A stretch of DNA of 64,000 nt from Candidatus Pseudobacter hemicellulosilyticus (GTDB taxonomy: Bacteria > Bacteroidota > Bacteroidia > Chitinophagales > Chitinophagaceae). This document shows positions 1 to 7,863 of the stretch, piece by piece; the stretch's first letter is position 1; the number at the start of each line of letters is the position of its first letter. The notes under the pieces are model-generated. The model was given only the letters and a program-made list of their open reading frames with translations, did not search any database and was not told where the DNA came from. A program made the position numbers and the translations under genes. The DNA lies in contig CP119311.1 in assembly GCA_029202545.1 (NCBI GenBank), positions 2,418,001 through 2,482,000 of the forward strand, in the 5' to 3' direction.

Positions 1-276
1 CAGCTCGTCAATAACGAAGCGATAGGAATTGTTGACTGCTGCTGAATCCGTGTTGATGAACGTAACTTTATACAGGGCCAGCTTTTTGCCATAGTTGTAG
101 CGCAGCTTGCCGATCTCTACACGGAGCTTGCCATTGGACTGAATGGCCACCATTTCCTGGATAGCCCGTTCTGCATTGTTCAGGAACCACCAATAGAACA
201 AGCCCAGCAGCAATGCCAGCATTCCTATTGTGATTCCGATGATCTTCAGCGCTCTTTTTCCAATTTTCAGCAACAT
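1..276 (-). CDS. Membrane-anchored protein, N-terminal part only
   Basis: The reading frame is open from the ATG at 276 to the window edge, so only the first 92 residues are visible. It starts with a basic stretch (MLLKIGKRALK), followed by a hydrophobic helix at about residues 12-32 that lacks an obvious signal-peptidase site. This looks like an N-terminal anchor with the rest outside the cytoplasm. The remainder (ERAIQEMVAIQSNGKLRVEIGKLRY) resembles the start of AsmA/DUF748-like envelope proteins, which begin with such an anchor, but the piece is too short to assign a family. The gene is transcribed away from metG and separated from it by a terminator. Confidence 0.6.
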   Translation of the reverse strand, partial: MLLKIGKRALKIIGITIGMLALLLGLFYWWFLNNAERAIQEMVAIQSNGKLRVEIGKLRYNYGKKLALYKVTFINTDSAAVNNSYRFVIDEL

Positions 277-399
277 CAATGGTAAATTAATGAATTAACG
301 GGATACGGCATCCTGTGCCAGTGTGTCAATACAATTTTGGACGAACCCAAGGTCGACTGGTGATTGAAAAGGGGGGAGAACCGGCAACGGGACTCCGGC

Positions 400-426
400 A
401 AAAAAAAGAGCCCCGGTCAGGGCTCT
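400..426 (-). terminator. Rho-independent terminator of metG
   Basis: The inverted repeat AGAGCCC / GGGCTCT (407-413 and 420-426) encloses a 6-nt loop. On the minus strand it is followed by a run of seven T. It lies about 25 bp past the metG stop codon. Confidence 0.8.
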
Positions 427-451
427 TGCATATGCGAAATAAATTAGTGCG

Positions 452-2530
452 TTAGCTAACGCCGGCGCCAGGCTCAATAGCCTGTTCCGGCTTAACAAAA
501 TGCAGCTTGCCTGCTTTGTCTTCGGCCATCAGGATCATGCCATTGCTTTCAATGCCGCGCATCTTGCGGGGGGCCAGGTTAGCCACCACCACTACCTGCT
601 GGCCTATGATGGCCTCTGGTGCAAAATGCAGGGCGATGCCGGAAACGATGGTCCGCTTCTCGAAACCCAGGTCCACTTCCAGCTTCAGCAGCTTATCCGC
701 CTTGGCCACTTTTTCTGCGGACAGGATAGTGCCCACTTTGAGGTCCAGTTTGGCGAAATCGTCATACTGGATGGTTTCTTTCACCGGTGCGGCGGTGGCT
801 TCAGCGGCAGGGGCTGCTTCGGCGGCGGGTTTTACCAGGCCGGCCTGCAGCTTATTCACCTGCGCCTGGATCTCTTCATTCTCAATTTTCCGGAACAGCA
901 GTTCTGGTGCGCGTAAGGTATAGCCAACGCTCAGCAGCTTGCTTTTGCCAGCATTGTCCCAGTCCAGCAGTTTTTCCACCACCTTCATCATGTGCAGCAT
1001 TTTGCGGGCGGTGAAGGGGAGGAAGGGATTGATGAGAATGGCGAGGTTGGCAGTGAGCTGTAGACAAACATAGAGACAGTTGTCGATCAGCTTCTGTACC
1101 TCCGGGTTCTCTGCCAGTTTTTTGGCAACGATCCAGGGCTCTTTCTCCTGCATGTATTTGTTGCCTTTGCGGGACAGGTCAATCACTTCAAAGAGGGCTT
1201 CGCGGAATTTGAACTGCTCTATCAGGTTCTCCACCCTTGTTTTGGCGGCTTCAAATTCAGCCAGCAACTCTTCGTCGGCCCGGTCTGCCACATCTGCATG
1301 GAAGGAAGGTACTTTGCCGCCGCTGAGTTTGTGCATCAGCACAAAAGTGCGGTTGATAAAGTTGCCGAAGATGGCTACCAGCTCGCTGTTATTGCGGTCC
1401 TGGAAATCTTTCCAGGTAAAATCATTGTCTTTGGTTTCCGGTGCGTTGGCGCAGAGTACATAACGCAGTACGTCCTGCTGTTCCGGGAAATCCTTCACGT
1501 ATTCATGCACCCATACGGCCCAGTTGCGGGAGGTGGATACTTTTTCCCCTTCAATGTTCAGGAATTCGTTGGCCGGTACATTGTCGGGCAATACAAAACC
1601 ACCATGGGCTTTGAGCATGGCCGGGAAAATGATACAGTGGAAAACGATATTGTCCTTGCCGATAAAATGTACCAGCTTGGTGTCTTCCTTGCACCAGTAA
1701 TCACCCCATTGCTCCGTCAGTTCTTTGGTGGCGGAGATATAGCCGATAGGGGCGTCAAACCAGACGTAGAGGACCTTGCCATCGGTATCAGGCAGGGGTA
1801 CTTTTACGCCCCAGCTGGAGTCCCGGGTCATGGCGCGGCTTTGCAGGCCGGAGTCCAGCCAGCTTTTGCACTGGCCGTATACGTTGTTCTTCCATTCTTT
1901 ATGTCCTTCCAGGACCCATTCCTTGAGCCATTCCTCATAGTTCTGCAGTGGGAAATACCAGTGTTTGGTAGGTCGTTTTACGGGGACGGCATCACTAAGG
2001 GTGCTCCTGGGATTGATCAGCTGCTCGGGGCTGAGGGAAGAGCCGCATTTTTCGCACTGGTCGCCGTAGGCATTGGGGTTGCCGCACACGGGGCAGGTAC
2101 CGGTAATGTAGCGGTCGGCCAGGAATACATTGGCTTTTTCATCATAGAACTGTTCGGTCACTTTTTCCTCGAAGAGGCCGTCATCGTACAGTTTTTTGAA
2201 GAAAGCGGCGGCTGTTTCATGGTGTACCTGGTTGGAGGTACGGGAATAGATATCGAAGGAGATGCCCATCTGGTCAAAGCTGTCTTTGATCAGGGCATGG
2301 TATTTATCCACGATCTGCTGTGGGGTAACGCCTTCTTTCATGGCGCGGATAGTAATGGGAACGCCATGCTCATCACTGCCGCCGATGAATTTTACGTCCC
2401 GCCCGCGGGCGCGCAGGTAACGCACATAGATATCGGAGGGCAGGTAACAGCCCGCCAGGTGGCCGATATGTACCGGACCGTTGGCATAGGGCAAGGCTGC
2501 TGTAACTAAGTATCTGTTGAAGTTTGTCAT
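452..2530 (-). CDS. metG: Methionyl-tRNA synthetase
   Basis: This cytoplasmic enzyme charges tRNA-Met with methionine. The start is taken at 2530 (MTNFNRYLVTAALPYANGP), giving 692 residues, because this is the usual N-terminus of Bacteroidota MetG and the extra upstream codons contain the promoter. The class I signature HIGH is at residues 21-24. The zinc knuckle carries paired CPVCG and CEKCG motifs, and the KMSKS loop appears as KVSTS at 330-334. After an Ala/Pro/Glu-rich linker, the last ~110 residues form the EMAP-II/Arc1p-like tRNA-binding domain (YDDFAKLDLKVGTI). The length fits the two-domain form. It is divergent from the LD-carboxypeptidase gene, with only 64 bp between the starts. 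Confidence 0.97.
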   Translation of the reverse strand: MTNFNRYLVTAALPYANGPVHIGHLAGCYLPSDIYVRYLRARGRDVKFIGGSDEHGVPITIRAMKEGVTPQQIVDKYHALIKDSFDQMGISFDIYSRTSNQVHHETAAAFFKKLYDDGLFEEKVTEQFYDEKANVFLADRYITGTCPVCGNPNAYGDQCEKCGSSLSPEQLINPRSTLSDAVPVKRPTKHWYFPLQNYEEWLKEWVLEGHKEWKNNVYGQCKSWLDSGLQSRAMTRDSSWGVKVPLPDTDGKVLYVWFDAPIGYISATKELTEQWGDYWCKEDTKLVHFIGKDNIVFHCIIFPAMLKAHGGFVLPDNVPANEFLNIEGEKVSTSRNWAVWVHEYVKDFPEQQDVLRYVLCANAPETKDNDFTWKDFQDRNNSELVAIFGNFINRTFVLMHKLSGGKVPSFHADVADRADEELLAEFEAAKTRVENLIEQFKFREALFEVIDLSRKGNKYMQEKEPWIVAKKLAENPEVQKLIDNCLYVCLQLTANLAILINPFLPFTARKMLHMMKVVEKLLDWDNAGKSKLLSVGYTLRAPELLFRKIENEEIQAQVNKLQAGLVKPAAEAAPAAEATAAPVKETIQYDDFAKLDLKVGTILSAEKVAKADKLLKLEVDLGFEKRTIVSGIALHFAPEAIIGQQVVVVANLAPRKMRGIESNGMILMAEDKAGKLHFVKPEQAIEPGAGVS

Positions 2531-2536
2531 GCGCAG

Positions 2537-2567
2537 CAAAAATACCGCAATTGCTTTCAACCTCAAA
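2537..2567 (-). promoter_or_regulatory. metG promoter (Bacteroidota -33/-7)
   Basis: On the minus strand TTTG (2564-2567) and TATTTTTG (2537-2544) are separated by exactly 19 bp. This matches the TTTG-N19-21-TAnnTTTG promoter of the phylum's primary sigma factor. Only six bases separate the -7 box from the ATG, so the message should have little or no leader. Confidence 0.75.
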
Positions 2568-2590
2568 ATGAGGGAATTCCGATAACTTTA
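2561..2590 (+). promoter_or_regulatory. Shared divergent promoter with small inverted repeat
   Basis: CCTCA-AAA-TGAGG at 2561-2573 is a 5-3-5 inverted repeat overlapping the -33 box of metG. A TAACTTTA sequence at 2583-2590 differs from TAnnTTTG at one base and lies four bases before the ATG of the rightward gene, so it may be that gene's -7 box. Both readings are inference. Confidence 0.3.
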
Positions 2591-2594
2591 AAGG

Positions 2595-3620
2595 ATGAAC
2601 CGTAAATATTTCCTGCGTTCTGTCCTCGGCGCCGGGGCTGGCTGGCCTTTATGGGCTGCGGGGGCGGAAAAAACCTTGTCGCGCCCGGAGCAGGCGTTCC
2701 GCATTCCGCCCTACCTGAAGCGGGGCGATACCATCGGGATCACCTGCCCGGCGGGGTTTATCACCCCTGAGGCCGTCCGGCCTGCCGTCCAGCTGATGGA
2801 AAGCTGGGGGTTCAGGATCAGGCTGGGGGAAACGGTGGGCCGCCGTGATTTCAGCTTCGGCGGCACAGATGCCGACCGGCTCCAGGACCTACAGCAGCTC
2901 CTGGACGATCCCTCCATCAAAGCCATTATGTGCGCCCGGGGCGGGTATGGCGCGGTCCGGCTGATAGACCAGCTCAACTTCAGCCGTTTTGCGGACAGGC
3001 CCAAATGGATCATCGGCTTCAGCGATATAACGGTATTGCATTGTCACCTCAGCCGGAATTACCAGGTGGCTTCCATCCATTCCAAGATGTGCAACAGCTT
3101 CCCGGATAACTGGTCCACTGCCGATCCGGTGCAGGCCGACACCATCCTGAGTATCCGAAAAGCCCTGCTGGGTGAAAAAATGGAATACAGGGCTATGCCC
3201 TCCGCTTTCAACCGGCCCGGTGCTGCAGAAGGGATACTGGTGGGTGGCAACCTGAAGACCATTGAAAGCCTGGCCGGCAGTGCCTCCGATCTCTCCACCG
3301 AGGGTAAGATCCTTTTCGTGGAAGATACCGGTGAGTATATGTACAGTATCGACCGGATGTTCTGGAACCTCAGGCGCAGCGGCAAGCTGGACAAGCTGAA
3401 GGCCCTGGTAGTAGGTGGCTTTAAAGTAAAGCCCGATGATCCCGGGGAAGAATTCGGTCGCGCCCTCCAGGATGTAGTACTGGAAAAACTCCGGGGCACA
3501 GACTATCCTGTTTGTTTTGATTTTCCCGTAGGTCACCAGCGTGCTAACTTCGCCCTGAAATGCGGCGTGAAACATCGACTCCGGATCAGCAGCGATGGGG
3601 TAACACTGACAGAAGCCTGA
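2595..3620 (+). CDS. LD-carboxypeptidase, S66 family (exported copy)
   Basis: Peptidase family S66 (LdcA/MccF) removes the terminal D-Ala from murein tetrapeptides or hydrolyses related amide bonds. The Ser-Glu-His triad is visible: S143 in GFSDIT, E243 in FVEDTGEY and H314 in FPVGH. The N-terminal substrate loop ARGGYG is also present. The protein has 341 residues, about 35 more than its neighbour. The surplus is an N-terminal segment with two basic residues and a hydrophobic run (MNRKYFLRSVLGAGAGWPLW) that looks like a signal or Tat-like leader, so this copy probably acts outside the cytoplasm. The next gene, 28 bp downstream on the same strand, is a close paralogue. Confidence 0.9.
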   Translation: MNRKYFLRSVLGAGAGWPLWAAGAEKTLSRPEQAFRIPPYLKRGDTIGITCPAGFITPEAVRPAVQLMESWGFRIRLGETVGRRDFSFGGTDADRLQDLQQLLDDPSIKAIMCARGGYGAVRLIDQLNFSRFADRPKWIIGFSDITVLHCHLSRNYQVASIHSKMCNSFPDNWSTADPVQADTILSIRKALLGEKMEYRAMPSAFNRPGAAEGILVGGNLKTIESLAGSASDLSTEGKILFVEDTGEYMYSIDRMFWNLRRSGKLDKLKALVVGGFKVKPDDPGEEFGRALQDVVLEKLRGTDYPVCFDFPVGHQRANFALKCGVKHRLRISSDGVTLTEA

Positions 3621-3648
3621 TCCACACCAAATCCACGTATAATTCAAT

Positions 3649-4557
3649 ATGACCATCCTACCAGCTTATTTACAACCCGGCGATACCATTGGCATTGTGT
3701 GTCCGGCAGGTTTTATGGAGCGTGAGCGTGCGCAGACCTGCATTGATACCTTACAGCAATGGGGGTATACGGTTAAGACCGGCGACACCCTGGGCCGGGA
3801 GACCGGCAACTATTTCTCGGGTACTGATGAAGAGCGGCTGCAGGACCTGCAGCAGTTGCTGGATGATGACAGTGTACGCGCCATCCTCTGCGGCCGTGGC
3901 GGCTATGGTACGGGCAGGGTCATTGACCAGCTTGATTTTGAGCAATTCCGCCAGCAGCCCAAATGGATCATCGGGTTCAGTGATATTACGATCCTGCATG
4001 CACATATCTACAGCAATTTCCGGATCGCCAGTCTGCATGCGCCAATGGCGGGCGCTTTCAACGATGGGGGAGCTGACGGCGAGTATGTGCTTTCCCTGAA
4101 GCAGGCCCTTGAAGGGAAGAAAGCCCATTATACCTGTGCCGTACATCCAGATAACAAACGGGGCGAAGCGGTGGGCGAACTGGTGGGCGGCAACCTGGCC
4201 CTGCTGGCCCATCTGTTAGGCACGCCTTCCGAACTCAAGACCAAAGGCCGCATCCTCTTTATAGAAGATGTGGGAGAATACCTCTATAATGTGGACAGGA
4301 TGCTGTACCAGCTGAAACGCAGCGGTAAGCTGGATAAGCTGGCCGGCCTGATCCTGGGCGGCTTCTCCGATCTGAAAGATACGACCAGGCCTTTTGGGAA
4401 AACGATCTATGAGATCATCCGGGAGCTGGTAGCAGAATATGATTATCCTGTCTGTTTTGATTTTCCGGTGAGCCATGACACCACTAACTATGCCCTCAAA
4501 GTAGGGGTGGGGTATAAGCTGAAGGTGGGAAAAAACAAGGTCACGCTGGAAGAGTAA
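3649..4557 (+). CDS. LD-carboxypeptidase, S66 family (cytoplasmic copy)
   Basis: This is the second member of the tandem pair, with 302 residues. It starts directly at the catalytic fold (YLQPGDTIGIVCPAG) without a leader, so it is predicted to be cytoplasmic and to fit murein recycling. The triad is S111 (GFSDIT), E206 (FIEDVGEY) and H276. The histidine is preceded by Ser (PVSH) where the family and the upstream paralogue have Gly. Long stretches match the upstream copy (DRMxxxLxRSGKLDKL, DYPVCFDFPV), so the pair arose by tandem duplication. Substrate specificity (murein tetrapeptide or a microcin C-like compound, as in MccF) cannot be told from sequence. Confidence 0.9.
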   Translation: MTILPAYLQPGDTIGIVCPAGFMERERAQTCIDTLQQWGYTVKTGDTLGRETGNYFSGTDEERLQDLQQLLDDDSVRAILCGRGGYGTGRVIDQLDFEQFRQQPKWIIGFSDITILHAHIYSNFRIASLHAPMAGAFNDGGADGEYVLSLKQALEGKKAHYTCAVHPDNKRGEAVGELVGGNLALLAHLLGTPSELKTKGRILFIEDVGEYLYNVDRMLYQLKRSGKLDKLAGLILGGFSDLKDTTRPFGKTIYEIIRELVAEYDYPVCFDFPVSHDTTNYALKVGVGYKLKVGKNKVTLEE

Positions 4558-4613
4558 TCATTGTTCCGGTACCGGCCAGCTTTTTTGTCCGGCTGCATTT
4601 AGGCGGCGGGCGC

Positions 4614-4630
4614 TTTGGTTCGTCCCAAAT
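4614..4630 (+). repeat. Dispersed TGGTTCGTCC element, copy 1
   Basis: TTTGGTTCGTCCCAAAT contains a 5-bp inverted repeat (TTTGG/CCAAA) around TTCGTC. The same core recurs in other intergenic regions of the window (18499, 19301, 19366, 25741-25794, 26983). This copy lies 56 bp after the stop of the second LD-carboxypeptidase and before the oxyR promoter. Confidence 0.55.
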
Positions 4631-4674
4631 TCTTTGTTGTTAAAACTACCTTTCCAGTTTGCGGGATTTGTTGA

Positions 4675-4682
4675 TACTTTTG
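4675..4682 (+). promoter_or_regulatory. oxyR promoter -7 box
   Basis: TACTTTTG matches TAnnTTTG exactly and lies about 50 bp before the oxyR ATG. No TTTG occurs at the ideal 19-21 bp spacing upstream, which would fit a promoter that depends on an activator or is weak. Confidence 0.5.
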
Positions 4683-4686
4683 CTGA

Positions 4687-4703
4687 TCAATCAAATTGAT
4701 TGA
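4687..4703 (+). promoter_or_regulatory. 17-bp perfect palindrome, likely operator of oxyR
   Basis: TCAATCAAATTGATTGA is a perfect dyad centred on A4695. It contains the LysR-type T-N11-A core and sits where transcription from the -7 box at 4675 would start. LysR regulators commonly bind near their own promoter, so autoregulation by OxyR is a reasonable inference. Confidence 0.5.
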
Positions 4704-4733
4704 GGAAAAATAAGTATTGACAAAATCTATCAG

Positions 4734-5669
4734 ATGACCTTTGTGCAACTGGAATATATAGTGGCGGTGGATACCTTCCGGCATTTTGCCCTGGCAGCCG
4801 AGCATTGTTTTGTAACCCAGCCTACCCTGAGCATGCAGATACAGAAACTGGAAGAATCTTTGGAGGTAAAGATCTTTGATCGCAGCAAGCAGCCCGTAGT
4901 GCCTACAGAAGCCGGGGTGGAGATCATAGAGCAGGCCCGGAAGATCATATCGGAGCGCAATGTGCTGACCGAGATCGTGCAACAAAAACGTGGGGTACTG
5001 AAGGGTGAGCTGCGTATTGGCATCATCCCCACGCTGGCGCCCTACCTGCTGCCGCTGTTTGTGCCCTCTTTCAACAAAAAATACCCGCATGTAAAACTGG
5101 TGGTGCAGGAATTGCGCACTGAATACATTGTTCGTCGCCTGCGGGAAGGACGGATTGACACGGGTGTCCTGGTGACGCCTTTGCAGGAAAAAGGCATTAA
5201 GGAACATGTATTGTTCTATGAAGAGTTCCTGGCTTATGTATCCCCCAAAAATTCGGCATATAAAAAGACCTACGTGCTGCCGCAGGATATTGACCCGGAG
5301 AAATTATGGCTGATGGAAGAAGGGCATTGCTTCCGCTCCCAGATCGTGAACCTGTGCGAGCTGCGCAAAGCCAGTGAGATGGGCACCCATTTTGAATACG
5401 AGGCGGGCAGTATTGAAACCCTTCGCCGGATGGTGGAGATCAATGATGGCATTACCATTCTGCCTGAGCTGACCACGCTTGATATGGACAACCGCCGCCT
5501 GCAGCTGATCCGCCATTTCAAGAAACCTGCTCCCATGCGGGAGGTCAGCGTGGTAGTACACCGGGATTTTGTCAAGAAGCGGCTGATAGAGGCCCTGAAA
5601 GACGAGATCATCAAGGCGGTGCCGGATAAGCTCCGGAAGAATAAATCGCAGAAAGTGGTACCGATTTAA
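4734..5669 (+). CDS. oxyR: Peroxide-sensing LysR-type activator OxyR
   Basis: This transcription factor senses hydrogen peroxide by forming a disulfide and then activates antioxidant genes. The N-terminal winged helix-turn-helix (about residues 1-60) reads FALAAEHCFVTQPTLSMQI, and the substrate-binding-type sensor domain follows. The redox pair is present as C199 and C208 in GHCFRSQIVNLC, with the same numbering and eight-residue spacing as E. coli OxyR, which distinguishes it from other LysR proteins. It has 311 residues, normal for the family. The stop is only 9 bp from that of the convergent kup gene. No catalase or alkyl hydroperoxidase gene is adjacent, so the targets lie elsewhere. Confidence 0.93.
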   Translation: MTFVQLEYIVAVDTFRHFALAAEHCFVTQPTLSMQIQKLEESLEVKIFDRSKQPVVPTEAGVEIIEQARKIISERNVLTEIVQQKRGVLKGELRIGIIPTLAPYLLPLFVPSFNKKYPHVKLVVQELRTEYIVRRLREGRIDTGVLVTPLQEKGIKEHVLFYEEFLAYVSPKNSAYKKTYVLPQDIDPEKLWLMEEGHCFRSQIVNLCELRKASEMGTHFEYEAGSIETLRRMVEINDGITILPELTTLDMDNRRLQLIRHFKKPAPMREVSVVVHRDFVKKRLIEALKDEIIKAVPDKLRKNKSQKVVPI

Positions 5670-5678
5670 AGGGACCTT

Positions 5679-7661
5679 CTACTCTTCTTCCGACTCATAC
5701 ACCCTTTTCAGGTTCAGGTTAGTGACCGGCGCCACAATCAGCGGGAACTTCTCTACCGTCACATTACTGATATCCAGTCCAAAGCCTTTTTCCTCGGACA
5801 GGCTCCAGGCCTTGATCCAGAAATAGAGCTTCATGATCATCCTTTCAATGATGGGCAGCTCAATATCCTGGCTAAGGTATTTCTCCATGACAATGAACTG
5901 GAAATCGCCCACCACATTGTTACGTTCCAGGCTTTCGTAGCGGCTGGTGATATTCACCTCTTTGTTGGCCACCAGGTCTGCCACCACTTTGCGGAACATC
6001 AGGTTGATCTTGGGTTCTATCCGGAAACCGAGGCGAAACTCCACGCGGATAATATCATTGGGAATGATATGGTCCACCGTATACTCGCAGGTATAGGGAT
6101 CGTCCAGGGTATCCACATGGACAAACCAATAGATGTCTGCCCTTTTGGGTTTTTTGTTGAGGATAGAGTAGATGATCTTATGCTCAATTTCCTTGGGGTT
6201 ATTGGCGCTGGTCAGGTATACCAGGTGGGTAGCGTGCTTGGGAACGGTCTTGTCGTTGCTCAGCTCCTGGATCTGCGGGATATAATGTTCCAGCCGCACA
6301 AATTCCACGTACCGGTTCTTGATCTTCCGGCTGCGGAACCAGATATACATCACAGCAAAGAGGGCGCCGCCTACAATCAGGGTCACATAACCGCCATGGG
6401 AGAACTTGTCCAGGTTGGCTGCCAGGAACGATAATTCAATGGACAGGTACACGATCAGGAAAAGGTAAATAAATATGGGGCTGGCCCTCCGGGATACCAG
6501 GAAATTGGCAAAGAGGATAGTGGTGGCAATCATACACATGGTGATGGCCAGTCCATAGGCGGCTTCCATGCGGGTGGATTTCTGGAAGTACAGGACAATG
6601 CCGCAGCAGCCGAGGAACAGCAGGGTGTTGATGCCGGGAATATAGAGTTGTCCCCTTTCTTCGGTGGGGTATTTGATGGTCATCTTAGGCCAGAGGTTCA
6701 GGCGCATGGCTTCACTGATCAGGGTGAAAGAACCGCTGATCAGGGCCTGGCTGGCAATGATGGCGGCTGCTGTGGCAATGATGATGCCGGGCAGCACGAA
6801 CCAGCTGGGCATGATGGCGTAGAAGGGGTTGAAACCTGAAGCGATCATGGAGGGCGGGATATGCTCATTGCCATAGGTGGCCAGGAGGTAGGCGCCCTGT
6901 CCCAGGTAGTTCAGGATCAGGCAGGATTTTACAAATATCCAGGAGCGCCGGATATTGTTCCGGCCGCAGTGTCCCAGGTCCGAGTAGAGGGCTTCCGCCC
7001 CCGTGGTACATAGGAAGACGGCCCCCAGTATCCAGAACCCTTTGGGGTAGGTGGCCAGCAGCTCAATGGCATAATGCGGGCTGAAGGCTTTGAAGATATG
7101 GAGATCGTCCCTCAGGTGGGATATGCCCAGTACGGCCAGCATCACGAACCAGCAGAACATGATAGGGCCAAACAGTTTCCCGATGGAGGCGGTGCCAAAT
7201 TGCTGGACAAAGAACAGCAGGGTGATTATGCCCAGTACAATGTACACAATGGTGGAATCGGGGATAGGTCCCAGGGTCTTGATATTGCGTAAACCTTCAA
7301 TGGAGGACGTAACCGTAACGGGCGGGGTGATCATCCCGTCGGCCAGCAGGGCGGCGCCGCCGAGCATGGCGGGGACTACCAGCCATTTCCGTTGCCGGCG
7401 GACCAGCGCATACAGGGAGAAAATGCCGCCTTCCCCCCGGTTGTCGGCACGCAGGGTGAGTACAACGTATTTAATGGTGGTCTGCAGGGTCAGTGTCCAG
7501 ATAATGCAGGACAGGGAGCCCAGGATCAGTTCCTCGGTGATGAGGCGGTCGCTGATGATGGCATTTAATACGTAGAGGGGAGAAGTACCGATGTCGCCAT
7601 AGATAATTCCTAAAGCGATTAATAAGGAGGCCGCAGTGACCTTGTTTAGATTTTTTCCCAC
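5679..7661 (-). CDS. kup: Kup-family potassium uptake protein
   Basis: This inner-membrane K+/H+ symporter of the KUP/HAK family has 660 residues. The N-terminus contains the family signature (GIIYGDIGTSPLYV), followed by about twelve hydrophobic segments to about residue 430 (for example GGEGGIFSLYALVRR and TGAEALYSDLGHCGR). A hydrophilic cytoplasmic C-terminal domain of about 200 residues follows. The start codon is GTG at 7661; no in-frame ATG is nearby and the sequence begins exactly at the conserved region. A perfect -7 box lies about 70 bp upstream. No c-di-AMP riboswitch-like structure was noticed in the short leader. Confidence 0.95.
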   Translation of the reverse strand: MGKNLNKVTAASLLIALGIIYGDIGTSPLYVLNAIISDRLITEELILGSLSCIIWTLTLQTTIKYVVLTLRADNRGEGGIFSLYALVRRQRKWLVVPAMLGGAALLADGMITPPVTVTSSIEGLRNIKTLGPIPDSTIVYIVLGIITLLFFVQQFGTASIGKLFGPIMFCWFVMLAVLGISHLRDDLHIFKAFSPHYAIELLATYPKGFWILGAVFLCTTGAEALYSDLGHCGRNNIRRSWIFVKSCLILNYLGQGAYLLATYGNEHIPPSMIASGFNPFYAIMPSWFVLPGIIIATAAAIIASQALISGSFTLISEAMRLNLWPKMTIKYPTEERGQLYIPGINTLLFLGCCGIVLYFQKSTRMEAAYGLAITMCMIATTILFANFLVSRRASPIFIYLFLIVYLSIELSFLAANLDKFSHGGYVTLIVGGALFAVMYIWFRSRKIKNRYVEFVRLEHYIPQIQELSNDKTVPKHATHLVYLTSANNPKEIEHKIIYSILNKKPKRADIYWFVHVDTLDDPYTCEYTVDHIIPNDIIRVEFRLGFRIEPKINLMFRKVVADLVANKEVNITSRYESLERNNVVGDFQFIVMEKYLSQDIELPIIERMIMKLYFWIKAWSLSEEKGFGLDISNVTVEKFPLIVAPVTNLNLKRVYESEEE

Positions 7662-7729
7662 TTGAGATGTCTTAATCTGTTATCCGCCGGTGATATAAAT
7701 AAAGGCACCCGGAAGTCCAGGCGCCTGCA

Positions 7730-7737
7730 CAAAGTTA
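7730..7737 (-). promoter_or_regulatory. kup promoter -7 box
   Basis: TAACTTTG on the minus strand matches TAnnTTTG exactly and gives a predicted leader of about 65 nt. A -33 TTTG at the right spacing is not obvious. Confidence 0.5.
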
Positions 7738-7863
7738 TATGCAAATTAACTAATTAAATCATCATTTATTGTGCCTGACGGTAGCCCCGGATGACCGTTG
7801 GCATTTACTTAAATTTCATCCGAAAGTTTGGGCGACCGTAGGACAATGTGTAAATTGGTAGCT

